Assembly: GCA_002917775.1 (NCBI GenBank)
Contig: KZ627156.1
Coordinates: 722,088-786,087 of the forward strand
Source: Glaciozyma antarctica PI12
Taxonomy: Eukaryota > Basidiomycota > Microbotryomycetes > Kriegeriales > Camptobasidiaceae
Length of the DNA stretch: 64,000 nucleotides
Direction: 5' to 3'
The notes under the pieces were generated by a model. That model had not been told where the DNA came from and searched no databases. It was given only the letters and a program-made list of their open reading frames with translations. A program made the translations under genes and the position numbers. Below are positions 1 to 10,936 of the stretch, in pieces; position 1 is the stretch's first letter; every line of letters starts with the position of its first letter.

Positions 1-1709
1 GCGTGAGAAAGCGACACGACCCTCCCTCCCACTTTTCCAGCGTTATCAAGAGCATGCTCGGCGAGATTACGGACGAGACGAATCAAGGACGAGCTTTCTC
101 GTTCCTGCCGTTGTCGTGGAGTATTGGGAGTGTCATCGGGTGCGTCCTGGTCTCTCCTGGTTCCTCGCGCAAACAACTGAGCAGACGTTACAGACCAATC
201 TTCGGCGGATTCCTCTCCAATCCAGCCACAAACCACCCCGACGTCTTTGGGAGCAGCGCATTCCTGCGAAAGTGTGAGCCATCTCTTCAATCCGACCTTC
301 GCTCGGTGCTGAAGACCGCAACAGATCCCTATGCGCTACCTTGCTTCGTTAGCGCTCTTTTCCCGGCGTTCGGTGCTTTGGTTTGCTTGTTATTTCTCGA
401 AGAGGTGCGTCCCCAGAAATCTGCATGTATAACACAGTTGACGTCGGTTTCGCAGACCCTCCCAAGCCGCGCCAACCTCCTCACACCTACAAAATCTCTC
501 GAAGCAGCCAACTCGCGAGCTGCGTTTTTCGCGAGGACGTCGACTACTATTCCAGTCACCGTCCCTCCCATCGCCGCCTCTGGGACGTCAACTCCTCTTC
601 TAGTCGACGGCGACACTCGGCCTCCTCCCTTTTCAGCCCTCCTGACTCCAACCGTCTTCTCCGTGCTCACCTGCTACGTGCGTCGCTTTCTTCTGTCCCC
701 GACACCTCGCTGACTCGCCACTGCAGACACTCCTTGCGCTGCAAACCGTCGCACTCGACGTACATAGGTTCTCCCGCTCCCTTCTCAGACACTTGCTCAC
801 CCCGTCGCAGGCGCTCCTCATTCTTTTCTGCTACACCAGCATCTCCCTCGGTGGCCTAGGCTTCTCCGAAGCCGACATCGGCAAAGCCCTTGCCTGCGCG
901 GGCGTCCTGACCGTCGTCAGCCAGGTCTCCCTCTTCCCTCCCCTCCAGCACAAATTCGGCACGATCAAGCTGTACCGAGGTCTCATGTCGTTGTACCCTC
1001 TAGTCTTTTCGCTTTTCCCCATCATGAGCCGCGTCGCCAACAAGGATGCGAAGAACGGATCGGGAAGGACGAGGGTCTGGTACCTCCTCGTGCTGTTCCT
1101 TCTCCTCAAAGCGGTGCACGTCGTCGCACTCATTTGAAGCGAGTTTAAGCTGACCTCCATCGCAGTGCCAATATGTCCTACGTGCGTCGACTCCTAGCTC
1201 TCTTCGCACCGCACTCTCTTCGCACCGCACTGACCCCCTCTCGCCTCTCACTCTCGCCTTCTCCTCTATATCTACCTCCTCAACAACCTCTCGTCCCTTT
1301 CCAGGCCACCAACATGCTCGCCATAACCGACGCAGCTCCCTCCCGTCGACTTCTCGGCTCGCTGAATGGCGTAGCCCAAATGTGCTCCTCCCTCGCTCGA
1401 TCCATCGGTCCCTTCGCAGCCTCGTCCCTTTTCGCCTACTCGATCGAGAAGGGCGCAGAGGGAGGACAGCTAGTCTTTTACCTGATGATCGCACTCGCGG
1501 TCGCGTCGGCGGCATCGACGTGGATGCTGAGCGAAGGAGGAGCGAGGTGGAGGGAGGCTGCGAAGGATGATGATGAGGAGGAGCTGCTGCGAGAGGAGGG
1601 GGAAGAATTGCTGGAGGAAGAGGAGGAGCTGTTGGAGGAGGCGAGGAGGGCGCGTGAGGAGGGCGCGAGAGCAGGAGGGACGAGCAGAGGGACGAGCAGC
1701 ACGAAATGA
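1..1709 (+). CDS. MFS transporter, 3' part (DHA1/TetA-like)
   Basis: Partial gene; its 5' end lies outside the window. A GTGAGA...CCAG intron fills positions 3-40 and coding resumes at 41 with the block SMLGEITDETNQGRAF and PLSWSIGSVIG, followed after an intron by GGFLSNP. This is the loop A/TM5 region of fungal drug:H+ antiporter-like major facilitator proteins. Later exons carry several hydrophobic helices (around 790-1137 and 1310-1540), including a final helix ending near STWML. The C-terminal tail is an acidic/basic Glu-Arg-rich cytoplasmic stretch (about 1540-1706). Substrate cannot be told from sequence; family members export drugs or other small molecules. It converges on the unknown gene at 1874-2581. 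The family call is firm, exon edges less so. Confidence 0.8.
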
Positions 1710-1873
1710 ACGCCGCACAGCACGAAACGAGCGGTACACGACGAGCAGGCTCCGCACGACGCACTCCTTCTTGTCCAGCCAAACGCCAGGTTTTGTTTCC
1801 ATCCTGCGCGATGCGATGCCTTCTTACTAAGAGTCTGATCCGACGTCCCGCGTCCTCGACCGCTCGTTCCTCC

Positions 1874-2581
1874 TCACAGCCCACTCCGATCCATCTTCTT
1901 ACTCCACCTCCTCCCCTCCGCACTCCCTCCCTCCCTCAACCTCGGCACCTCACTCCCATGCATCCTCAGGTGATGCTCGTCCAAGATCTCGAGCGTCTCC
2001 CGATCCAGCTCGGAGCGCCATAAGATCCTCGGCACCCTAGACCTCCCCCTCCTCTCCTCCTCGTCGTCCCTTCTCCTGTACTCCCTCTCATAATCGTCCT
2101 CGAACGAGTCCTCATACCGCGGCGTCGTCGATCCATCGTTCCCCTTGGCCTTCTTCGTCTTGCCCTTCCCCTTCGCCTTGCCCTTCCCCTTCCCCTTGCC
2201 CTTCCCTCCACCGCCGCCCTTCTTGGTCATGGGGATGAACTCGACGTATTGAGGAGGTGGGGTATCAGGGGGCTCGAAAGGAGGGACGCCGCCAGGTCCG
2301 CGCGGAGAGACGGGCGCGTGTCGACCGGAAGTGGTGTCCGACGGGTGGCAGCGGTTCGACGGGGGTGGGAGATCGTGCGAGTGGTACGGCGGGGTGAGGG
2401 GGAGGTAGGTGAGGGAGACCTTGGGGGGGAGGAGTGGGTTGGTCGGTTGGCCGAACGAGGAAAAGGCGGGGTTGGGCCGAGGGATTTGCTGGGGTAGCTT
2501 GGTATGGACGGCGGAGAACGAGGGGTATAGAGGGGTGCTGGGGCGAGCTACTGTGGTGTCCCCCTTCGGCCGTGGTCCCAT
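1874..2581 (-). CDS. Unknown Lys/Gly-repeat protein, family member A
   Basis: Intronless reading frame of 235 codons that I do not recognise. The N-terminal half is Pro/Ser-rich and probably disordered. The middle holds a Gly-Lys dipeptide run (about residues 122-145) encoded by a repetitive C/T-rich plus-strand tract. An acidic/Arg segment follows (DSFEDDYEREYRRR). The last ~60 residues carry a conserved block: RRGRSR-x-PR-I-LWRSE-L-D, a Leu/Glu helix, His-Leu-Arg, then W-S-K-K-M-D-R-S-G-L at the very C-terminus. The same block closes the protein encoded at 14475-15225, so the two are paralogous. Function unknown; the basic repeat could bind nucleic acid, but that is inference. Confidence 0.6.
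   Translation of the reverse strand: MGPRPKGDTTVARPSTPLYPSFSAVHTKLPQQIPRPNPAFSSFGQPTNPLLPPKVSLTYLPLTPPYHSHDLPPPSNRCHPSDTTSGRHAPVSPRGPGGVPPFEPPDTPPPQYVEFIPMTKKGGGGGKGKGKGKGKAKGKGKTKKAKGNDGSTTPRYEDSFEDDYEREYRRRDDEEERRGRSRVPRILWRSELDRETLEILDEHHLRMHGSEVPRLREGGSAEGRRWSKKMDRSGL
2161..2206. repeat. C/T-rich hexamer-like repeat encoding Gly-Lys run
   Basis: Imperfect tandem units of the type CCCTTCC/CCTTGCC on the plus strand. Read on the minus strand they encode alternating Gly-Lys in the unknown protein at 1874-2581. Such tracts change length easily by slippage. Confidence 0.7.
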
Positions 2582-3010
2582 GAGTTGTGGAGGGAGGAGA
2601 GAAGGGAAAAGAGGGTTCGGCGATGCTACGGTCTCTCGAGGAGGTCCGAGTCGAGTATAGGCTGGAGAAGGCGTGCGGTCGTAACGGCTTCCGTGGTGAT
2701 ATTTGAGAGCGGTCCCCCCTTGTAGGGGAGAGGGGAAAGACCCGAGACGGACCGGGGAGGAGAGCGTGGAGGCCCGCCCAGGTGACCCTCAAACCAACCT
2801 TGCGGAATGACGGGGATGCTGGGCGCACGCTTGCTTGTTCTCAACGTGGGAGTGGACAGCAAACTACTAGAAGTACCTCCGAAGTACCTCAAGGGAAGCA
2901 GCGAACGGAGCGAGCCAAGCGGCTCCCCTCGAGCAGAGAGACCAGCAGATCGTCGACGCGAGCGCTCCTCCCGATGGTCACGGATCTCTTGATCATTATA
3001 CAGCGTTCGT
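2582..3010. other. Intergenic region upstream of the unknown gene
   Basis: Lies between the start of the unknown minus-strand gene and the stop codon of the RRM gene upstream of it. Open frames here look like shadows and no family is recognisable. It probably holds the unknown gene's promoter and 5' leader. Confidence 0.4.
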
Positions 3011-4249
3011 TCAGCCCAGCTTGGCGAACGTAACCTTGAGCTTGAGCGCGGCGTCCCCCTCGCCGTACTTGGTGTTGTGCAGAGCGTCCCTCGCCACGCC
3101 CGACGACACGTCGTCCGCAAACTCGACGAACGCAATGTTCTTCCGCCCTGGAATCGTGCGTACTTCGGCAAGGTTGGGGTACCTACACGTGGAGGGTGTC
3201 AGTAGATATGAGCGAGGGCAGGTGGGTGCACGCACGGCGAGAAGAGCGCTTCGAGCGTAGCCTTGGTCGTGTCGTCCGGCAGGTTTTGTACGAAGAGGAT
3301 CTTGTTCGGAGGAAGGTACTCGTCGGGCATTTGAACGATGCGGCGAGCGGTAGCGGCGGCGGGTGCGGGTGCTTCGCCAGAAAGGGCAGCGGCTTCCGCA
3401 GCTGCGTGAGTTAAGGGTTAGCGAGCAGACGGCGGGAGAGGCAAGGGGCAAGCGCACCCTTCTTCGCCGCCTCCTTTTGTGCAAGAAATTTCCGTCGAAG
3501 AGGGTTGTCGCTTCGAGAGATCTCTGCAGAGCAGAGGTCAGCTAGAGTGGTCGCCAGGAGACACGCGCGAACAGGACGTACTCTTCCGCTTCAGCCGCTC
3601 CTCCTTGTGGGTATCAAAGTCCTCTGCGTGCTTCGCCTTGACCAACGCATCCGATTCCGTCCTTGCAAACGCCAGTTGCTGCACGAGCGCGAACGAGGCA
3701 GGTTAGCTCCCGTTCCCCAGCTCCTCTCCGTCGCCAATGGTCTCCCCCTCGCGACTCCCCCGCAGGCCGACTCACCATAGGCTTGCCATACAACGGGAAC
3801 CCCTTGACCTCTGCCACCGCCTTGGCCGCCGCGTCCTTTGAATCCAACGTGACGAACGCCTGCCCCCTCATTCGAATGCTCCGATGCGCCACCACGTCCA
3901 ACACGTCCCCATACTGCTTGAAGAGGGTCTTCAGAGACTGCTTCATCACTACAACACCCCGCGAGAACGTTAGCGCCATGGATCGCGAAGCACAAGGAGA
4001 GAGGGAGGGCGAACCATCGAGCTTGATCTTCTCGTTCAGGTTGTTGACATAGACGACCTCTGAGGCTCCCTCTGGCAAAGCATCCCCCATCTCCACGTCC
4101 TCCCCTGCTGCTGCGCCATTCACTGCCGGTGTTGTCCCGTTCGTGGTCAAGGTGGTTGGAGGAGGAGGGGCGGAGGACGAGGAAGGAACGGGTTCGGAAG
4201 GGCCTGCTTCGGGGGTTGCAGAGGCCTCCTCCTGTTGATCAACCTGCAT
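3011..4249 (-). CDS. U1A/U2B''-type spliceosomal RRM protein, copy A
   Basis: Two-RRM protein of the U1A/U2B''/SNF family, which binds stem-loops of U1 or U2 snRNA. After a ~75-residue acidic, Pro/Ser-rich leader, RRM1 shows RNP2 VYVNNLNEKI and, after an intron, a loop leading to RNP1 MRGQAFVTL, both diagnostic for this family. A charged linker (KHAEDFDTHKEERLKRK) and an Ala-rich stretch follow. RRM2 begins at PPNKILFVQNLPDD and contains PGRKNIAFVEF, ending in KVTFAKLG. Introns at about 3960-4015, 3680-3775, 3545-3585, 3400-3460 and 3185-3240 have standard borders. A second gene of the same family lies at 57294-58461. Which one serves U1 and which U2 is not decidable here. Confidence 0.88.
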
Positions 4250-4723
4250 GGAGTGGAAGTGCGGGCGAGTGGAGTAGGGCAGTCGGTGCTCTCAGAGAGC
4301 TGAAAGCGAGGAGCAAGAGCGGTGGTCCATCTGCCCAAAGTCGAGCTACGAGTCGAGGTTGACCGATTTCTTTCCCCTGGCCCTCAGGGCCTTTTCTTGG
4401 ATCGCCCTCCTGCCACGACGCTTCCGAGCACAGAACGGCCAGCCAAGCACCTACAAGCCACCAGAGCTGCACCGCCTTCGTTCTCAGCGTTGAACCGAGC
4501 TCCGACCAGCAAATCTCCTCCACCTCCCCTTCGATCCACCTCCGAAGCACTCCGAACTCGCAACAGCTCATCGCCAGCTCCGCAAGCCTTGGGAGAACTT
4601 TCTAAGGACCTACCCGAGCTCCGGCTCCGTTCTAAGCGCGCGACTTGAGCTCGGGCAGGCGGACAGGATCGACTTCGCCGCGAGTGCAGTCGCCAGGAGG
4701 GAGGTGCGGAGAAACAGCAGGAC
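4250..4723. promoter_or_regulatory. Divergent promoter between RRM gene and ketopantoate reductase
   Basis: 474 bp separate the two divergent start codons. No gene is recognisable in it. No TATA box or known factor site stands out. Confidence 0.4.
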
Positions 4724-6350
4724 ATGCGCTTTCATTGCCTAGGCGGTACGTGCAGAGCTCTTGCGGCTACAAGGGAACCCCACGCTGACGGTCGTGGTCC
4801 TCCCAGTCGGCTCCATCGGGTCTCTCATAGCCACCAACCTCGCCCGACTCCCCTCTACCAAAGTCCGACTCATTCTACGTCGCAAGGACCTGGCATCAGC
4901 CCTCTTCACCTCCCATGACACCAATCCTACCCGCTCCTCGCCGGCGAGCCCCCTTGAACCACTCCTCAGCCTCACGATGGAGCGATCTGGCCTTGCGCGG
5001 AGAACAGGAGGACTCGAGGTGGAGATTACGCCTAGTCCTCAGGACAAGCTCGAGATCGGACGGAACGCGATGGGAGGAGCAAGCACGAGCAGCGGGACCT
5101 CGACCAAGTTCCCTGACCTCGTTAGGAACGACCCGATCGACACTCTCTTCATCACGACCAAAGCTCCTCAAACGCTCCCAGCTCTACACGCCCTCCTCCC
5201 ACGCCTGTCGAGCGCCAGCACGATCGTCCTCTGCCAGAACGGAATGGGCGTACTCGAGGGCCTGCTGGACAAGTACTGGCCCGACGACACGTCCGGCGCG
5301 AGCGGGAGTCACCTCGAGCTGGGTTCTCGCGGTGGACGACCGAGCTTCGTATGCGCGACGACGTCGCACGGGGTATGGAGGAAGGGCGTTGGGCATTTCG
5401 TGCATGCGGGATTGGGGGACCTCAAGTTTGGCGTGGTCCCCAACCGCGCCGTTCAGTCGTCACTCGCAGCGATGGTCGACGCACCCTGGGGCGAATCCTA
5501 CAACAACCCTCTCCTCAATCCTCGGTCCCTCGTCTCCCCCACCCTCTCCCACCTCCCCCTCAACCCCCTCACCGCCTCGCTCCACAACACGCTCGACGCG
5601 CTCCTCCGCCTCTCGGACCTCCACCCCTCCTGGCTCCCTCTCCCGACTTTCCAAATCGCCCAACTCCAAAAACTCGCCGTCAACACCTCGGTCAACGCGA
5701 TCACCGCAATACTAGGCGTACACAACGGCGCGCTCGTCGGTTCTCAACACGCGAAAAAGGTCGTCGAATCCGTCTCGCTCGAATGCAGCGCCGTCTTCGC
5801 CGCGCACGTCGCGCGAGAAGAAGGACGATGGTCTCCCCCTTCTCTCGACCCCGATCGTCCGTCCCACCCTCCTCCCCCTCCTCTACCCCTGTCCCACCCC
5901 CTCTCAGCACCCTCATTAACCGACTACACCCTCCGCGTCCTCTTCCACACCTCGACGAACCTCTCCTCGACTCTCCAAGATATCCTCAACACCTCTCCAG
6001 CGCCAATCGGTCCCTCCCCTTCCGCCCCTACTCGCACGGAGATAGACTACATGAATGGCTACGTCGCCGCTCTCGGAAGACGATACGGTATCCCCACACC
6101 CGTCACCGACTCTCTACGATCTCTCCTCCTTCTCAAAGAGGAGTTGTTACGAGGTGGTGCGGTGGATAGGCTCGTCGACACGCGGAAGACGGAGTTGGAG
6201 CCGGGGAAGGGAGAGTCCATCTTTCGCGCGAGGGCCAAGGGGGAAGGGGAGAGACCGGCGTATGCGCGCGCGAGGTCGCAGGAAGGGTTGAGGCGGAAGT
6301 ACAGTGATAGAAGAAGTAAGGAGGAGCGGGAACGACAAGCGGGAGGGTAG
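4724..6350 (+). CDS. PAN5: 2-dehydropantoate 2-reductase (ketopantoate reductase)
   Basis: NADPH-dependent reduction of ketopantoate to pantoate, the third step of pantothenate/CoA synthesis. The ATG at 4724 opens a 22-nt first exon; splicing 4746-4806 (GTACGT...CCCAG) joins it in frame to give MRFHCLGVGSIGSLIA, the Rossmann GxGxxG motif expected at the N-terminus of this family. Without the splice the motif is broken. Further family features are LCQNGMG, a TTSHG segment after the nucleotide-binding domain, and QLQKLAVNTSVNAITAI, which holds the catalytic Lys region of the C-terminal helical domain, then a conserved EIDYMNGYV segment. At over 500 residues it is longer than bacterial PanE (~300), with Ser/Pro-rich insertions around 4920-5100 and 5840-5930 and a basic C-terminal tail. 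Confidence 0.9.
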
Positions 6351-6433
6351 TTCGGTGTCCAGGAAGTAATATTACAGAAAACGAAAGGAAGGGTCGTGGA
6401 GAGTATGCTGGAGACGGTGGCGTGTGTCTATGA

Positions 6434-8422
6434 TTAGGCCGACTCGACGATCCCTTCGCCGTCTTCGCGCTTCTTGAGCACGAGTTCGCTGCCGATGGCG
6501 CGAAGCCAGACGTCCTTCACGTCGTCGCAGACCGTCCTGCGCGCAGAAACGTTAGCACGCTGTGAGGGAGGAGAGGGGAGAGCGAGTACGCACTCAAAGT
6601 GGGAGGTAGAATCGTAAGAACGAGTGATGAAGACGTTGTCGTAGCTTCCCGAAGATGCGGGCGAGTAGATGGGGGTAACGTCAACGAACCTGCGCGCGCC
6701 GGTTAGCACTGAGCGAACACGCGGAGGAGAGTACGCACTTGTCGAAGATGGGACCGAGGAGCTTCAATCCAGGCTCGAGCTCGGCTTCAGGGTTGTTCGT
6801 CTCGACGACGGTCGAAACCATGGCGATGTAGATATCCTTCGCGCAGACGTTGTGCGTCGCCGATACCTCGGCAATGTAGATATCTATCCGCAGCAATCCA
6901 TCAGCCCAAGCTCCTACCTCGATCCCGATGCGCGAACTCACCATGCTTGCGTCCGACTTGGCCTTGAGGAATGATGAGCTGAACACTGTCGCTGTCGTCC
7001 GTGTTAGGAATAGGGTGCTTGAGGATGCAGATAGCCCTAACGACGCGACCCTCCACAAAGACCTTGTCCTCTCCCTTGCCCCTCCCACTCGGATCGACAA
7101 AGTAGCTAGGGTCACCGATGACCTGCTTCGCCTTGACCGTCTCTCCACCGCTCTTGACGCCGACAAACTTTCCCTTGTCGTCGTAGACGATCTCCTCGAT
7201 TGCCTTGTCGAGCATGTACGTTCCGCCGTAGATGGCGGAGAGACGAGCGAAGCCCTGGGGGAGCTCGCCTAGGCCGTAGAGAGGGTAGATGTAGGGCGAC
7301 TTGCCGTAGCGAGCCATCGAGGAGGTGTAGAGAACGATACGCTCGTACGTCTCGCGAGCGGGACGAGCGGTGTAGCTGTGAGGGTGCGGAGGCGTGAGCA
7401 GGTGCGGCGCGAAGTCAATGGGAACGAGAACGCACGTGTCGTCGAGGTGGAGAGCCATGGCGTGGCCGATAAAGTCCTGCGTACCGAGCTCGAGTCCAAA
7501 CTTGGTGTAGACCTCGGACATGGGCGTTCGATCCAGGTGCATTCCTGCGCTCTCGACGTCAGCTCCTCGTTCTCCCAGCTCACCAGCTCCAACACTCACC
7601 CTGGTACGTCGCCGGGTCATCCTCCTTGTATCCCTGAACCCACTCGAAGAACTTCTTCGCGCGCCGCTTCTCGAACAGGCCCATGAGAGGACTCCTGACG
7701 GCCTCCATCTCCGTGCTCGGGACCTTGGAGATGCGTCCATCGCGGTAAACGAACGATCCGGCGATCTGCTTGAACTCGAGGTAGCGCGTCACGTCCGTGT
7801 GAACGAGCATCCGAGTCATCTCTCCGCTCGCCATCATGCTGCAGTCGGGGGGAGGAGAGTCAGCTGCGGCAGAGTTGCAGCCCTGGAGAGAGAGAACGTA
7901 CAACTTGGGGATGAGGTCAACAGCGTAATCGCGGTCACGTCCCATGTCGGTGGGAACCTCCTCCGTAGGGCGAAACTTGCGGTAGAGCTGATCAGGGGCG
8001 AGGAGAGGAGAGCAGGGGGTTAGTTTGGGGGCGTGCGAGTGTCGCTCGAGGAACGCACCTGGGTCAAGTTGAGACTGGCCGACTCGGCGCCGTAGTAGTC
8101 GTTGCTGTGGACAAGACGAGGGCAGTCAGCTCACATCCCCTCTCGAGGGTCCGCCACCAGCCCCAGCTGGATCCCCACATCTACGAGCCCCGTTTGAACG
8201 AGAAGGCTCACCGATCCATGTGCAAGACCTTCTTGCCCTCTACGGACAAAAGTCCTGAGAGGACACACTCGGTGAGTCCAGTACCGAGAATGATCTGTTG
8301 TCGTCGTCATGGGGGAGCGCGTCGTGGGAGGGAGAGGTTGCGAGGAGGTGGAGAAAGCGGTCAGTCGGAGAGCCTCTCTGTCGAAGGCAGAACAAACGTA
8401 CAAAGTCGTACTCCTCATCCAT
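6434..8422 (-). CDS. GDI1: Rab GDP-dissociation inhibitor
   Basis: Extracts prenylated GDP-bound Rab GTPases from membranes and recycles them in the cytosol. The ATG at 8422 gives MDEEYDF, and splicing to the next exon yields [14 protein letters not shown], the FAD-like GTGLTEC motif of the GDI/REP superfamily. Further conserved blocks are [42 protein letters not shown] (the Rab-binding platform), [20 protein letters not shown], and the C-terminal domain with [22 protein letters not shown]. At least eight exons with 50-70 nt introns. Length matches the ~450-residue family norm. Bet2, which prenylates Rabs, lies at 53237-54628, though the distance implies no co-regulation. Very confident on identity. 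Confidence 0.95.
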
Positions 8423-8745
8423 GTTGTAGAATGCGTTGAGATGGAGCTGTTGAGTGAGATCGGGAGCCTGGAAGGGGGTGGAGCGCGCGTGTCAGTTGTG
8501 AGCTCTAAGCTGGGGAGAGTCGCCGGCTGGATTCCTCCAACGAAACTGCTCGAGGAAGAACTTACGAGCTGAGAGTAGCTTGGAGGTTGAGAGAGAGGAG
8601 GGGGGAAGCGCTCGGGCTCCGAATGAAGTCAAGAGTCTTGAATTTGGCTCATTACAAAAGTTAACAAAATCAAAACTCGCCCTGCTTTCGACTTGCTCCC
8701 CCTTGCCTCGTCCCTCCCTCCTCCTCCTCCTTGCCCCTGCTAAAG
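8423..8745. promoter_or_regulatory. Divergent promoter, GDI1 / mitochondrial uL1 gene
   Basis: 323 bp between the two divergent start codons. AT-richer stretch around 8640-8675 (ATTACAAAAG, AACAAAATCAAAA) upstream of the uL1m gene; otherwise nothing specific is visible. Confidence 0.4.
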
Positions 8746-9841
8746 ATGTCTCTGTTCTGCACCCGCGCTGCTCGAGCAGTCGTACAAGCTCCCTCTCGTA
8801 CTTTCTCCACCACCCCCTCCGCCTCGACCTCAAAACTCTCCCCTCTCAACAAGGTCACCATCGCCCGAGCAGAACGTGCCTCAAAGGGAGCCGGCAAGGG
8901 AAAGAAGCTCAAGGAGAAGGACACGATGACTCTCGCCGAGGCGGGCAAAGTCCTCCAGGTACGCTCCCTCCCTCATCCTGAACGACCTACCCCCGCTCAC
9001 CTCCGAATCGCAGGCCTGGTCTCCCTCGACCCCGAACGCGGCGTACGAGATCAACATCCAGACCAAGCCTGCCGCGACGATCCAACTGAACGCGCTCCGC
9101 GGCCGCGTCTTCCTCCCCCACTCGTGTGCCTCCTCGACGAAATCCTCCTTCCTCGTCGTCTTCGCCTCGGGACCCTCCGCCGCTCTCGCGCGTGAGGCAG
9201 GCGCAGATCGCGTAGGCGGAGAGGAGCTCGTCGCAGAGATCTTGAATGGAACGCTCGTGCCCGATAAGCTCATCACCACTCCCGAACTGTTGAGCTTGTT
9301 CACGAGGAACCCGACGCTCGCGAGGTTGTTGGGTCCCAAGGGGTTGATGCCTAGTGCCAAGCGCGGGACGGTGGCGGAGGATGTGGCGCAGGCGGTCAAG
9401 GAGGCGCGGGGTGGGTTGGACTGGAAGGGTGATTCGAAGGGAGTCGTTAGGGCTGGTAAGTCGCTTCTCAGGGAAGTCGTCGGAAGGGAGAGAGAGCTGA
9501 CGAATGTGCCTTTGTGCTTTGCGTGCGATCAGCTATTGGAAGGGTGAGTGGTGCTGTACTGGGGCTGCTGAAGCGACCGTTGACCTTCGACTCTCTCAGC
9601 TCAACTTTACGCCGGAAGCTCTCGAGGAGAACGTGCATACGCTTCTCGCCTCCATCTCCGACATCGCACTGGGAGGATCAGGAACCGTCACCGGAGTTGT
9701 CGCACGAGCAAAACGACGTGCGTCCTTCCCTCCTTCTAGCTACCCTCGAGCTAGCTGACCCCGCACCTCCTCGCAGCCGCCATCACTCGGGTTCTCCTCT
9801 CCTCCACGCAAGGCCCTGGGATCGAGCTCGCAGACGCATGA
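8746..9841 (+). CDS. MRPL1: Mitochondrial large-subunit ribosomal protein uL1m
   Basis: uL1 forms the L1 stalk of the ribosome. The ATG at 8746 starts MSLFCTRAARAVVQAPSRTFSTTPS, a textbook mitochondrial presequence rich in Arg/Ser. A basic linker and KEKDTMTLAEA follow. After the first intron (8959 to about 9013) the L1 fold continues with YEINIQTKPAATIQLNALRG, ADRVGGEELV, and LGPKGLMPSAKRGTV, the L1 signature that contacts rRNA. The last exons encode FTPEALEENVHTLL and end with GIELADA at a TGA (9839-9841). Introns near 9460-9530, 9546-9600 and 9718-9777 have GT...AG borders. Confidence 0.9.
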
Positions 9842-10086
9842 AATGCACAAGCGGTCGACATTGCTCAGTCTGCCTCCGTGACTCCCTGTGCTCACTTCGC
9901 TTGCTGGCTAGTTCCTGCTCCGTCCAGACGCCTCTCAGGACTTCTGCGAGCGCAACTCTCACAACTCCACTTCTTCCATCGCAGCTACTCCGACCTCCCC
10001 AACCGGCTCCACAAGGAGAGGGGGAGAGGGGACGTAGGGGGACGAAAGGAGAGCGCTCGCTTCTCCGCTCGCTCTCCTAGTTGCTC

Positions 10087-10899
10087 CTAGACTGCCTTCT
10101 CTCCAGTGTCGCAAACGACGTTCAGGAGTGCTCTCCAGTAGCCATACAACTTCTGAACGTCTGAACCCTCATTAGAAAAAGCAAGCACGAACAATCTTCG
10201 CCTCCTCGCCCATCGCGTCGACGACGCTGATCTCTCAGACGCCACTCTTCGAGCTTCAGCTGCTGAGATCTGTGTCGAAGAGCCCTGCGGTCGAAAAGAA
10301 ACAGTCAGCTCCTGGGCGTCAGCGAGCCTTCGTAAGCTCACCTTCGCACGCCGTTCACCTCCTTCCCACCAGATATTCCACCACAATCTCCCTCTTCTCG
10401 CACTCGCCATCGAAATCCTCGATTCCCCCCCCCCCCCCCCACCCATCTCATAATCCTCCCTGCACAACGGCAGCAGCACTTTTCGCACCCGCGAAACTCC
10501 CACGACGCCGGAGCGCAGGAGAATGACCAGCGCTTCGACCTTCGGATCGCGCCTGCTGCGACGAACTTTCAGCTTAGTGAGGCTAACCGTGAGCCCCGGA
10601 ACCGCGTCAACGATCGTCTCCAGGAACGCGGAATATGAGGAAAGGGCGGTGCAGTTTTCGAAGAAGGGTTGGAAGGAGAGGACGTCGGCGTCGAGGGGGA
10701 TGGATCGGAGTGCGAGACGGGTGAGGTTGGGAGCGAGCGAAATGAGGGAGGGTAGCAGGGCGGAGGAGAAGAGGAGAGTCGCCCCAACTTCGAAGTGAGC
10801 TCCTACTTCTCGCTCCCCGAATCGCTCCTCCTCCTGCTCTCCGCCAAACTCAAGAAATCGCAGCTCCCATCTCCAAATCCAAGGATTACCCAGTGTCAT
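10087..10899 (-). CDS. Doubtful LRR/F-box-like fragment
   Basis: Minus-strand reading frame with a Leu-rich segment (SLAPNLTRLALRSIPLD, then VPGLTVSLTKLKV) that resembles the leucine-rich half of fungal F-box proteins. A plausible 60-nt intron (GTGAGC...CGCAG, about 10345-10285) supports past or present expression. Against a normal gene: no F-box or good start region is seen, the only ATG (10899) lies about 40 nt past the stop codon of the FAS1 gene on the same strand, and the frame crosses a run of 16 C/G (10425-10440) prone to slippage. It may be a decayed gene or an extended 3' UTR of the FAS1 gene. Confidence 0.35.
   Translation of the reverse strand: MTLGNPWIWRWELRFLEFGGEQEEERFGEREVGAHFEVGATLLFSSALLPSLISLAPNLTRLALRSIPLDADVLSFQPFFENCTALSSYSAFLETIVDAVPGLTVSLTKLKVRRSRRDPKVEALVILLRSGVVGVSRVRKVLLPLCREDYEMGGGGGGESRISMASARRGRLWWNIWWEGGERRAKVSLRRLADAQELTVSFRPQGSSTQISAAEARRVASERSASSTRWARRRRLFVLAFSNEGSDVQKLYGYWRALLNVVCDTGEKAV
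10425..10440. repeat. C16 homopolymer
   Basis: Sixteen consecutive C on the plus strand, coding a Gly run if the overlapping minus-strand frame is real. Such a run is hard to sequence and mutates by slippage. Confidence 0.95.
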
Positions 10900-10936
10900 A
10901 TCCACAACCAAAAAACGAACTACAAACTGTCCATCC

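Noticed and set aside
4761-6350. TTG-initiated ketopantoate reductase
   Set aside because: The 22-nt exon at 4724 supplies an ATG and the missing part of the Rossmann motif, so a non-ATG start is unnecessary.
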